64,000 bases of DNA from contig NC_083511.1 of NCBI RefSeq assembly GCF_032362555.1, positions 8,804,001-8,868,000 on the forward strand, read 5' to 3'. The notes below the pieces were generated by a model. That model was not told the DNA's origin. It ran no database searches and saw nothing but the letters and a program-made list of their open reading frames with translations. The translations under genes and the position numbers were made by a program. Each line of letters opens with the position of its first letter. The first letter of the stretch is position 1. Origin of the DNA: Amyelois transitella. Its lineage: Eukaryota > Arthropoda > Insecta > Lepidoptera > Pyralidae. Below, piece after piece: positions 11,601 through 24,000 of the stretch.

Positions 11601-14600
11601 TCACAATAGAAATCTGATCCTCTAATAATTTTTCACGTTTCTGTAGTCCCATGCTAATATTTAATTGAAATATTATGAAATTTTTCATCATATTGAATTT
11701 TACCAATCCTGATACTATCAACTTTCACGCATTATTTATCCCCAATGCACAATCCTCAACAAGAAAAAATACCAGACAGGAAAATAAGGGATTTAATAGG
11801 TATCCATTACTTATAAGATATTTGGATACCATTAAGCCTAGTAACCATAAAATGAAAGTCTTATGAAATGAAAATAAAAAAGAAAAGTTGAAAATTCAAG
11901 GTATTTTATATTATTATCTATTGTAATAATATATTATATAGGTAGGGAACCTATAGAATTTTAATCTAGATTTTCTTAATTTTGAGGTCTTAATATTGTT
12001 AAATATAATATATTGAAATGTTAGAATTCATTTAAAATGAATCAATTTGTACAGCCAGAGTAATAAAATGTGTCCTAGTGCCAAAATATTTAAAATTATG
12101 AACATTTATGCTGCTTTTGTATTTAGTATCCAAAATTGTAAAATATAGGTATCGTGATTCCCTAACAAATACCTATCGCCGTTTTATGTTATATGATAAA
12201 TTGCATCGATGTGTATTGTTGTATGAAATCATTCAGTGTAATAATAGGCCTATTAGGAGAATAAATGAACAAATATCGATTTTTCTTAAAGTTCTAGTCT
12301 AAAGTCTACAGGTATTTGATGTTAGTTATTTTAGCGTAGTACTGTTTCGTCCTATAGGGCAGGACATCAATGTCATGAATGTGATTTCATAACCGCAGCT
12401 AAAAAATTGCAAAAGTTGTGCCCGTTATTAAATTTTCAGTGTTTGATATCAGTGGGACTATTCAGGAACGTTGTTAAGAGAAAAGCTTCCATAAGTTTGC
12501 ATCATAGTCAAGGATCTTCGATATAAAAATAATCGTGTTACCCACTAGTCGCTAGCCCCTATACTATACCAAGCAAAACTCAGGGTAGCCAGTAACCATA
12601 CAGAACAGAACATTTATCTGAGAAAAGTATCAATAAATATAATAAGTTAATCTTTAACAATATTTGACGCTAGGTGGGCGAACTAAAATGAGTTGGAAAA
12701 TATATTATTTCTTTCCCCTACTTTTCTTTTTTGTTCATGTTGCGTAGGCGCTTATGTTTTGTTCTGGAGATAATCTTATTACATATCAATTATCTATCAG
12801 TCATTGTTATAATCATCTCCAATTTATTCAAATCTGTAGTATTTATCCCATTGTTAAATAATTTCCCAATTTTATTGTGCACATTAATTTTCTTATCTAT
12901 CTAAACTAAAATAATAATTGTGTGTACTGTTGGTACCAATGTCGGTACTCGTGCATGAAATGTATGGGTGTTCATGATCATTATTTAGAAACGAATAATT
13001 GAATAATAAAATGTTTATTTACAAATCGTAATTATGTGTATTTTATAGAAAAATAAAATAATTGAAATAAATCTCGTTTCATTTGAACAACGAAACAAGC
13101 GAACATTTATTTACAAGACATTTGTTTATAGTCAGGGTATTTGGATCTTGCTACCATCTTTGTGTCTAACGACAAGCGTCTCCTAAGTCCTAAGAGCGGC
13201 CCATAATACACGCTTATGATGACAGACCCCCACAACTGATAACATTATCAGATCTATGTCTACACAGTTATGCAATAAATATTTTGAGTTTAAGTTTTAG
13301 TGATAATTGGCAAAAATGCAGTGATTCTCGTAATGCAAGCTTATTATAAGGGAATATGAAGAGAACTTTCTATTTATCCCTTATATCATTTTATCTGATA
13401 ATGGTAATGTCGAGAGGACGTCGTACGGATGTACCTTAATCTAATCGGAGGTATTTCAGCAAAAGTACGAGCAAGAGACGAGCTTGCATGAAGATAGTTA
13501 TGAAAATGGATGAAGCGAAAGAAGTATGCAGGGATTGTGGCAAGTGGAAAGATCTCTGCCTGCCCCTCCGGGATCGAGGCGTGATATGTATGCATGTGTA
13601 TGTATCTGTTGATAAATAACGAGATGTCTCAATACTAATTGTTTATCCAAATATTTTTGAAATCTCTAACCAAAGCCCTAAATTTTACCAGTAAATATAA
13701 TCGTAAAATAAAACAGTACTATACATTAAAAATATTTATTCTAATTCTTTGCGACAATTAAGTAGAATACTTTAAAATTCAATAGTTGTAATTTATGTGT
13801 GCGTTTTCCAAATATATTTACCATGATAACACAACCTAAGATCTTATGTATTCACTAGAGGGTAAAGAAATATGAGGGTATACATAAAAATTATCTGTAA
13901 CGGTTGTAACATCGAATGGTGTCACAAGGCAAGATTCAATGAGTAAAACATAACCCTTCCTTTGCAATCGGGTAATGAATGATATGTAAACAATTGTCAT
14001 GATGATGGCAAGTTATATCTAGTTTACGTATTTAATTCTATTTAACCTCGAACCAGTAGAAAAATCATAACCCAAATACGAGGCGGAACAGTTTCCTTAT
14101 GTACTTTTGAGCATTTAACTGTGGTCTCGTAAACATGAGCCAATAACTAATTTCTACATAACTATTTATGCTTTAAGCTATCTGAACTTAATTTGAGGCA
14201 CACTTTTTTCGACAAAAGACATTCACACAAAAAATACAAATAAACAATTACATACACTTAGGTCATAAAAATACAAAATATAAATACAATACGTAAATTT
14301 ACGAAATTACCAATAATCAATTATTCTAAAAAGTAATTTTATTCCGTCATTATCGATATGTAAATCAATAAAACTACAATAATATAATATAATATAATAG
14401 TAAAATTAGTCTCAATTTGGAGATTTTCTCATTTAATAGTCTATAAGCATCTCTAGTACAAATGTAATCCAAGCATTAATTTCTTAAATTTGTTTTATAC
14501 TCCGGACATTGCCAATATTCAATGCTACAATGAAAAATAATTCTAAATTAATCAAGAGGTATACTAGATTTTAAAACAATTTATTAAACATATTCGAAAA

Positions 14601-15372
14601 ATTGCCGAATTAATCTAGAGAGCAAAATTTTGAATAGAAATTGTCCGGTGGTACATTTTATGGCAGTATATTCAATATCTAATTACACAACACTTAAGTA
14701 ACATTGTAAAATTAATTGCTACAAGAGATCTTTGTCTTTTTGTTCAATCGTAAAATATTTATGTAAAATTTCATACATAATTCCTATGTACAAAAAAAAT
14801 ATTAATCTAGTATATCCTCTATTTAAATAAAAATCTTGATGCACTGCAAAAGCAGTGTGTTAGATGAAAGTAAAAATAGATCTTTGTCAAATGTATTGTT
14901 TACACCAAATAAATTTCCAGCGTGATAAGAGATTTTAAAGTAATTATCTTTAAAAAAAAGATATTGTCTCCGACTTGTGCAAAAAGATATAAGATTTCTT
15001 TTTACCTAATACATTGGTTAGTACGAGGAGTCCGTCAACCGAAAGTGCTAACTGGACCTGCTGTTCCAGTCGCCGGATTCTTTTATTTTAAATATTTTCG
15101 TTACACATTTTATGTATTGATTGCTTAGTTTATTGCTTGTATTTCATGAAAATCGTATAAAAATTCTGAATCAGAACAACTATGTTTCATTATTAAATCA
15201 AGCGTGTACAATTTGGGCTCCAATTATAGTTTTTCTTTTAATAAATTTAAAATAATCCGGCCTCTGAAACCGCGGGCCCAGTTGATAGCGGACCCAGTTA
15301 ACAGACTCCTCAAAGTACTAATTGGGTGAAGACAATATTACTTCATTTTGCTTTACTTGTGAGTTGCTATTG
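8695..15372. other. Long intergenic interval between KChIP and LBR
   Basis: The two flanking genes end toward each other. The first 500 bases are KChIP 3'UTR, with aataaa-type signals near 9120 and 9245. The last part probably contains the LBR 3'UTR. The rest is AT-rich DNA with a LINE 3' end near 13500-13615. Short ORFs (for example 11269-11580 and 12108-12302) show no domain or splice context. Confidence 0.6.
13500..13615 (+). mobile_element. Non-LTR retrotransposon 3' end (VSAYPSGKE family)
   Basis: The stretch 'gaaagaagtatgcagggatt...gtggcaagtggaaagatc...tctgcctgcccctccggg' is a 5'-truncated copy of a family also present near 19612, 21245, 23735 (reverse), 38605, 50625, 62270 and 63500. 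In the better copies it translates to a worn '[20 protein letters not shown]' C-terminus followed by a stop and a tatgtatg tail. Confidence 0.65.
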
Positions 15373-18322
15373 TTATAGGACCTTAGGTATGACAACGGAG
15401 GGTACTCTCTTGCAATACCTTTGCCATGCTGCGCCATAGCGTCTCTTGCATCTAGCATGATCCCGCCATGCTCGATGTAGAAGCACGACTATAGACAATA
15501 ACGCGGGAACAGCTGCTATGTAACGCTGCGTCAGAATTCCGGGTAGAGACAACGCGATGTGTATCAAGATGTCGCCGGTGTAGTTCGGATGCCGCACGAA
15601 TCCCCACAAGCCAGATATGAGTAGCTTCTTACCGTGGAATGTCGGCATGGAGTCTAAGTCTGAAATAGAATAAATAATTTTATTTATTTGATGGTTTTTT
15701 TTCTCTCTTCAGGTGGTATTATGGATGTTCATAACAAAGATTCAGCCAGCAAAGGCACTGACAAAGTTAATTTTCTATTTCTAATTTATACTGCTGAGGA
15801 AGATACACTTGTCTTTTATGCACACCATACATCAAACCTTACATGAACGAACCAGTATTTTATAACCTGGAGTTTCTTCTTGTATGTGCTTATGTAATCT
15901 ATTGTCATTATTTAAATGGTGAAAGTAATATAGATAGTTAACTGCAACCAAGCATTACATTTAAGACATCAAATGGTAAAATAATTTATATTCAAAATAA
16001 AATAAGTAGGTTTATAAACTATAATAAGCAAATAAAATATAGAAAATTATTGATAAAACGTTAACTTACTTGCCAAGCTGGGTTGCAAGGGATTTCTTCG
16101 GAATTCATACTTTATACTGTTACTAAGAAGCATTAAGAAGAATCCCAGCACATATATTACAGAAGCGGTGATAAGAATGTTAGTCGACAGTGATAACTTA
16201 TAATCGGCAACAAATTTAGATACGGTTGTGAAATAAAATGGGTAGAAGGCGCTCGCTACAATTTGCATGTAACCCACTCCTTCAGATTGCCAGTAGAAAG
16301 TAGATGTGATCCGATATTCCCTCATGATGAAACTGAGCAAATAAGTTATTTGCATCATCGAATATAGCAGTATTGTAGGCTGTAGCTCAACATTCTTTAG
16401 AATTTCCTTGTAGTTTTCTAAAGATAAAGTAGAGATGTCAGATTCCTTCATTCTTAACTGGATGCCTTGTTTGAAGACAAGAACAGTAAGTGCAAGCTGA
16501 AAGACAAATTAACTTACATTTGATGCAATAATTTAACTAGAATTAGGCTTCAAAATAGACTTTGTGGCTTTATTAAAAAAAAATCAAAATTAATATGGGC
16601 TCATATTGGTCAATTAATATGCTTTAAACTGAAACCTACAAATTTAATGCTCATGTAACATTCCTTTATTATAACTTGTACCTTTGTTTTATTTCCAACA
16701 TTTCGAATCATGTAAAAATAAGAGATGAAATAAAGATACATACTACAAACTATGTTTACTGTGATAAACTTTGCAAAATTATTATTATACACTATTGAGG
16801 TCATATTATAATTTAACATAAATTTGCATATAAGGCTCACCTAGTCAGTTTGCATTGTAATACTGCATATAAAGCATTATTGTTTAATTTCATAACAGTA
16901 TTTCTAGTAACTATGAATATCTGACAAAAAATGTTGCTGATTTTACAGCCAATCTAATTTTCAAGTAATTTGTGCAACTATTTTTTTTTAATGTTTATAT
17001 TGGTTGACTGTTAAATTTGAAATTAAAATACTTACAGCACTGATATTGCTGAATCTCGATAACCATATCTTCACATCTAGGCTTTTGATGAAAGGATGAA
17101 TTTCTTTCCCAATGAAGTAATCATATAACTTATATCCAGTTGAAGCATAGGGGTTCAAATCATTTTCATCAGAAGTGGGCTGTTTCACATATAGAACTAT
17201 ACTAAAGAAAACAGCAAATATATATGATGCCACAGCTAATCTTAGATAATCTTCTACCAAAATATCCTTGTTTATAACTCCAAAGAAATTAAGACAAAAT
17301 ATGAGATTCACAGTAATAATACTTGAGAAAAATGCATTGAAAGTGTACTTTGTGCCAGTTTCATCCATTCTATCAGCTTTAGGACCACAAATTGGCATGA
17401 GTGCAATCAATGCTTGAAGTGCCAACTGTGCACAAATAGTTAAAAATGATGGCACACTAAACCAAGTTGTCCATAATTTTAAAGAAGACAGGTCCAATAG
17501 GGATTTCAAAGTACAACTTTTAGAACATGAATGTAAGATTGCAAACATGGTTAGTGGCATCAAAAATATCATCACAGCAGATCCAATCCGACCACCAAAC
17601 TCCCATCTACTGCTAATTTGAGCAATCTTATTCACACTGCTTCTCAAAGGAGTTGCCAACTTTCTTGTCACGGACTGTGATTTATCTGTGCGTGTGTCCT
17701 CTGAAGAGTTCTCCTCATCTGAATATGTATCAATAGACTGACTAACTGACTTGCTAAGTGACTTACTCAAACTTCTTCTGATATCTGGCACATTTTCCAC
17801 AAACTCTTTGAGCCTACTTGATCTACGTTGAGTTAATTCCTCAACTGATCTTCTATTCCTCAATCCATAAAAGTCACCAGACTCTAAACCATTCACTTTA
17901 GTAATATCTGGTAATTCATCATTGGATGTCACATCTTTAATTGAATGCTCAATGCGTTTTGACCGAGTGCTGCGATATATCTCAAGTTTGCCAGTCAAGT
18001 CTTCAAGCTTCACAGATACATCGGATTTGAGACCAGGACGCTTCGCTGGTGATTTCGTTGTTTTCGTATCAGACTCTGAAGACTCTTTCGTCGCCCGAGA
18101 TGGTGACTTACGCGCCGGGTATTTGGAGACTGGCTTTCTGCTTGGCGATTTACGAGAAGGAGATTTGCGGGAGGCAGACGTACGCGCAGGGGGTGAACTT
18201 TTCCGTCCTGGCGAACTTTTTCTGGTTCTGGCGGGAGAACGATTTGGGGATACTCCTTTACGAGTCCTGACTGGACTAGTGTCTATTACACTAGATCTAA
18301 CACGTCCGCTTCTCGTAGACAT
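15373..18322 (-). CDS. LBR: Lamin B receptor / C14-sterol-reductase-family protein, complete
   Basis: Inner-nuclear-membrane protein that tethers lamina and chromatin. Three coding exons read leftward: 18322-17036, 16496-16070 and 15659-15373, in frame, 666 aa. Residues 1 to about 110 are basic and Ser/Pro/Arg-rich (repeats of RKSPSRKSP type), as in the LBR nucleoplasmic arm. I see no Tudor domain, which agrees with insect LBR. From about residue 245 there are repeated hydrophobic segments of the sterol-reductase fold. The C-terminal signature GLWGFVRHPNYTGDIL and the end RCKRRYGAAWQRYCKRVP are strongly conserved. The middle of exon 2 keeps EGVGYM and FRRNP but lacks the usual acidic residue just before EGxGYM (YWQS here). 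Insects do not make sterols, so a purely structural role is likely. Confidence 0.95.
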
Positions 18323-20247
18323 TCTGAAACATTACACAACGGGTTATAAGGACGTTTTTTTGTAGATTCTATAATTATCACTTGAACCACACAGGAGCAT
18401 ATTTACTTGTCAATTCAATTCACTCATAGGTGGAAATACCAAACTATCTTTGATATCGCTTTATTTCCAGCGATTTATTTCATTTCCCGAAAAGACAATT
18501 ATTTACTTGTCAGAAAATAATAACAATCCAATCAACACAAACACAGCAAACACGCACAACACAACACAACTCCACTGAACTCCACGAAGCCAAGCGTCAA
18601 CGACGCCAGAATAAATTTCAAAGCGTTAATTGTGATTGGTTAAAATAGCTGCCGCTATCTTTAGTCCGGAAATGCTATTCCGTCTCTTTCATTTCATTTG
18701 AGTATCAAGACGAGATTGAGCGAGATAGCGAAATATTGTTTTATCATGTTGGTCATATTTCAAACTTGACATTTAGCAGATCGTTTCTCGATAAATACCG
18801 ATTAAATATTTCAATCGATGATTAATGTCTATGGTCTACCTAGGGATGTGAAATATTTTTTGATTACAATGAAAAAAAATGAATGCCCAAGATTATGTAC
18901 GTTTAAATAAATGTATGTACCTGCCTACAAATGAATGGGAAAGCCTTAAAACAAGTGCCCACCTTGACATTTACGATTTATTGTTAATTATAAGTAAAAA
19001 TGTTATTGTTATTTATAATCGAATAACAAATTTACTTACTTAGCTGAGCTGAGGTCATTAAGCCGACAGACAAGAAGAAATGCCTAATTATTTCATATCC
19101 TAGGCAAAAGCAGAGTCAGATCGCAAAATCATTTTATCGCCTACTACTAAATGGTCATCACCTACACTTTTTCTCCACCCGCATTGGAGAGAACAAACCA
19201 TGTACCGAGCTTTAGTTTAGAAATTATCTGCTTGCTTCATGCATTACTTTTTGATAATCACTTGTTCCCAGAGCTGGGAAAGATGTACCTAGACGACGTT
19301 TGACCAGTCTCCGAATTTCATAAAATTCTATTACCCGCGGTCGTGAAAGCATGACAGATATGTATTATGTACCTACTTTCGCTGAACGTAAAAATGGCCC
19401 CGCAACTCATAGATACAACAAATGTCCGAAAAATAAAAACGCAACCTTGGAAAACAATAAATTTTATTTTGTTTCAACAATGCAAACTTGCTTAATCATA
19501 CATAATAATATACAAATTACATTGTTTAGTTGTACTTGTGTAATGACACTCGTTTTTGTGAATAAAAATTACCAACTAACCAAGGTATTTATTGTGATAG
19601 AAGTGTAGTTGAGGGATCGTGGAGAGTAGAGTAAAATCTCTACCTACCCCTCCGGAAAAGAGGCGTGAACAAAGTGTTGTGAACTTATTACACAAAGAAG
19701 AAACCGGATTTACAATATTTAAAAAGATTATTTGAATGAAATGAAATAATGTAAGCAATAAAAAAACATTGAATTTTTTTAATAAATAAATATGAGGCCC
19801 CTCTCCCCTTGCCAGTACAAAGATCTACTTGGTTAGCGTTTCACTTATTTGCTTCGCCGAAAGGCACAAATAACGAACTACTTTTACAAACCGTTCTTAG
19901 CATATTTTTTCAATTTTTAAAACCAGTTATAAGCCTTATTTTACATACATAATTATTGCAAATATTGACATTACATAATAAATGCTCTTACTATCACGAA
20001 TCTTAGAATTTGAATTCATTCCCACTAAAAAGAGCTCAAAGAAAAAAATAACTAACCATTTTATAATTAAGTGTGCGGCGTCTCGCTATAGACAGTCTGT
20101 TGGGACTCTATTTGCAACCAGGGACATATTTCGAAGGGGACAGTATATGCTGCAAAATTCAGCTTTCCTAAGTGTCCCTAATTATGCCTTGTTATTCCAG
20201 GCACTGAGATGGTTCTATGATAGATATTTTCATCTTTACTGACCATC
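18323..20247. other. LBR upstream region
   Basis: It contains the probable LBR 5'UTR and promoter (18323-18750), including 'gtgattggttaaaa', a CCAAT box on the minus strand. A LINE 3' end lies near 19612-19680. I see no coding exon. Confidence 0.55.
19612..19680 (+). mobile_element. LINE 3' end fragment
   Basis: 'gggatcgtggagagtagagtaaaatctc' followed by 'tacctacccctccggaaaagagg' matches the VSAYPSGKE-type 3' ends elsewhere in this window. About 70 bases remain. Confidence 0.55.
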
Positions 20248-20646
20248 CTATTTCTTCCAGCTTCTGGACTTTGCTTGAGCGGCTAATATATTTGAATATT
20301 GAAAAGTTAGAAAAAACAAGGCAATGAGAGGCCAAAAGGCTGACAAGTCATTTTGTATGTTTTGAATGGTTGCTGCTCTGCGGCCACAGACATTTTGTAA
20401 GAGATCATCAGAGATCTTTCGGAACTTAGAAAACTTGGGGTAAATTATCACACAGTCAAAGATTTTTCTTTGCTGCAGAACCCCATTTGCGACTGCATCT
20501 TTAGTAAGATCAAACTTTCTTCTTATTGTCCAATTTATAGTTACTTCTGCCAACTGGTTATAAACTTTAAGAGAAGAAAAAACTGGTGTGGCGTGAAACT
20601 GTTTTTGTATAAATTTCACTTGTGGTTCACGGAAAGGCACAGACAC
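20248..20646 (-). CDS. Unrecognised ORF, possible terminal exon
   Basis: An open frame of about 130 codons ends at TAG (20248). It is preceded by an acceptor-like 'atatatttag' immediately upstream of 20646. The product is basic with aromatic patches (ATPVFSSLKVYNQLAEV, KIFDCVIIYPKFSKF) and has a hydrophobic C-terminal segment (FWPLIALFFLTF). I recognise no family. There is no clear ATG and no upstream donor that joins in frame: the obvious donor near 20820 gives an early stop in all three phases. It may be the last exon of an unrecognised gene between GPx and LBR, a decayed gene, or chance. Confidence 0.25.
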   Translation of the reverse strand: MSVPFREPQVKFIQKQFHATPVFSSLKVYNQLAEVTINWTIRRKFDLTKDAVANGVLQQRKIFDCVIIYPKFSKFRKISDDLLQNVCGRRAATIQNIQNDLSAFWPLIALFFLTFQYSNILAAQAKSRSWKK

Positions 20647-21062
20647 CTAAATATATAGTTATAAAAAAACTTACACTTGGTGTAGAAACAATTTGTTTTG
20701 TGTAATCAACATATTCATAACTTTATAGTTTTACGTATAAATAGAATAAAATTTTGCTTAGTAACAAATTCCTAAAGTAGAATTCTTGATAAAAATAACA
20801 CAAAAATAATATACATACTCATGAAACATTGCTTAACCCCCAATAAAGCATTAAAGAACCTATCCAATAAGTTATTTATGTTCAGCTGGTCTATCTATTC
20901 ACGAAAGTTGAAAAGACATGTTTTATTTCTCTCTTTCTATCGGTTATACGCGAAAAAAGAGAGAGAAGGAAAATTAAGACAAGCCTTTTCAAAGTTAATG
21001 AATAATGCCGCCGTAACAAAAAACTACAAACTAGTCCCTTAAAAATAAATTTCCTTGTCTTT

Positions 21063-24000
21063 TCACCAATACTTCTCCAAAGACTTGACTAAGTCCAAGG
21101 GGTCCACATTGGGGCCATGGCGTTCGACGGGAACACCGTTCTTGTCGACAATGAATTTCGTGAAATTCCATTTGATGAAGTTCCCTAGGGTACCTCCTTG
21201 CTTGTGCTGTGAAAAAAAAAAATAACAATTTTAAGTATCAACTCAAAGTCGAGAAGATGAATGAAAGTAGGTTGATCAAGCAAATATACAAAGGGAGTGT
21301 GAATGGGACTGGTGGAGTGGGAAGGACTAAACGAACATACCATGATCATATCGGAGACGTTCTGGCAAAAGGTCATGTCCAGAGTACCAAAAACCGGCTA
21401 GCTTGCAGGAAGAGAGTTATAAATGAAGTATGCAGGGATCGTGGCTTTATTTATAAGATAGTAAGTACCTAATTTTTTTTCATAAACTGACACAGAAATA
21501 CGAGGAATACTAGAAGTACTGAATTGAAGATAATTTGATCAAATCGAGGATGTTCTCATGAAAGGTCAGGTCAAGGTTACCCTAACCAACAAGTTTATAA
21601 AACATCTTATGTTAATTAGAATAGATTTAAATTAAAAAAAAATAATGTTATGTTTACTGCAAAGATGCTAAATAACAGCTACTTTATGTAAGTGGTAAGT
21701 CAATGAAAAACATGACTCAGTTTTTTGTAATATGATAACAACAGCTATTATCAGGTAAGATATTTTAAGGTGATAAAGAAATTTTATTACGTCAAACTGA
21801 CTATAGTTTTTTTTGGATAACTAAATGATAAGATTAAGCTATTTGAAGCTTAAATTTATCATTAGGCCAAACAGCTGAATGAGGCCTATCAGTCGTTTCA
21901 AGACTGCTGGCTCTGTCTACCCCGTGAGGAATATAGACGTGACTATATGTATGTACAAGTGATTATTACCTTAAGTGGGTCACAGTCTAATAAATAATTT
22001 AAGGCTCAAATGACATGATTAATACCATCATGGGAACCGCAATGTATGGTAAACAAATATCGATTTTCAATTAATTTAACAAGGTCACATGAATCCATTC
22101 AATTAATTTATTTCTATTGGTAAACTATTACTTGTACTTATCATGTCGACAGTGTTATCTTTTTAACCGAATTAAAAAAAGAAGGAGGATCTCAATTCGA
22201 CGGAAGTATTTTTTTCTATGTATGCATTACATATGCAGGCATATCTCCGGCATTTATATTCCGATTTAAAATTCTAAATTCAAAAGAGTAGAGTGTCCGA
22301 TCGGCCCCACTGTGGAAGATATTCCAGGGAACACCTCAAAACTAAACAAAATAACCTCTGTTTTTAAACCGACTTCAAAAAAGGAGGAGTTCTTAATTCG
22401 AGTCTATTTTTTTATCAATGCATATTAAATTTAATATTAAAGTCAATGGTACTTGCTATGGACATGGCTAATCTTTACATTTAATAAATACGGCAATGAC
22501 TCGTATAAATTTTGATGTTAGATATTCTTAAATCAAAGTCCATAGATTACTCAACGATAGAGATCTTTAGAAAGGCTGGTAAACAGTGTAAAGTCTGTTT
22601 ATTAATAAAAGTTGACTTACGACAAGCTAACTAAAGTATTTTTTTAATATGCACCAAGTACTGTTTTAGTTTCGCCACGACGTGTATATATCCCTTAACT
22701 AGCTTTAGAGACCCTTGATACGCTAGTGAGCTAACCAGAAAGATTCATATATGACTATCTATTTGGCGCTTCATTTTTCAAAATAGGCTATTTGACTGTA
22801 TTAAAAATATACATTTCTTTTATGTCATCAGTCTTAATATTATTTTTTTGGAGCGATTTGTAATAACGTGAGATAAAAATATTGCATAATTTAAACAAAA
22901 TCCGTCTCAGAAAATTAGGTTTTTATATGCAGCTGTCACGTGACTAAAAACGAACGTGATTGGCTATTTCTATTATGACGTCAATTATCCATAAACAGAC
23001 TGTGGATCGTACCGTTCCTTAGTGTTCGCTATTATTTTTCAAGATTTTATAAGTGTTTGATCGCTCAGGATTACTCAGATAACATAGGTATTTAATAATG
23101 GAAACCAATTCCGCGAAAGCTGACAGTCGAAACCTACCAAAAGTGGACGCAATAATGGTTGGAAGAAGAAATCTGGATTGTCTTCTTCAAAGACAATCCA
23201 GATTTCTATGCTGCCGAACTGAGAAATGTGAAAACATCAATGTAAGTATATCTTGGTAACCACTTATCTTAGATCATGATCTGAAACCACTTCTTGTGAA
23301 TATTCAAATCCATCGGCATAGAAAAAAACAGTTTCGTAGGAGATTTTATTGTTGTATTAGTGCATTGAGGCACTGCACAACATTTATAGGAACTCATTTT
23401 AATAATTTTCACACATATGACGTGGCACAAGTTAAATAAAACAAGATAAAAATCAAAACTTTTCGAAACACCAACAAGCTTTGTATGATATTTACACGAA
23501 ATTTACGTCACTGCATGCCATGGCCGCCATATTGCTAAAAGTCGCGTTTTGGCGGCATATTTGAATATTTCATTTTCTTTTTCGATTTTTTAATAAAATA
23601 GCTGTAATAAAGGCAGAAAAGTATTTTTGTAGGGCTCCTTATAAACAAATAAATACTCTAAGATAGTTTTTAGAACTTTGTCAAATAGCCTATTGTATCC
23701 GCCTGTGTGCCAAATATCAGAATCGGTACAATACATATACATAAATCACACCTCTTTCCCGGAGGGGTAGGCAGAGGCCACATCTTTTCACTTGCAATGA
23801 TCCCTGCAGACTTCTTTCACTTCATCCTCATACTTAACTGTCTTCATGCAAGCTCTTCGGTTTCGGGTAATCTTCACCTGACCTTGAGCTAGAACGTACC
23901 TGATATCAATACATACATACATATAGAACATATACGTCTGTATCAGTTGGTACTAATAATCGGTAAAAACAAAAATCTTTTCGCTTTATAATATTCTTAT

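Noticed and set aside
17922-18365. 147-codon plus-strand ORF
   Set aside because: It is the antisense shadow of the LBR Ser/Pro/Arg-rich N-terminus, whose codon bias opens the opposite frame.
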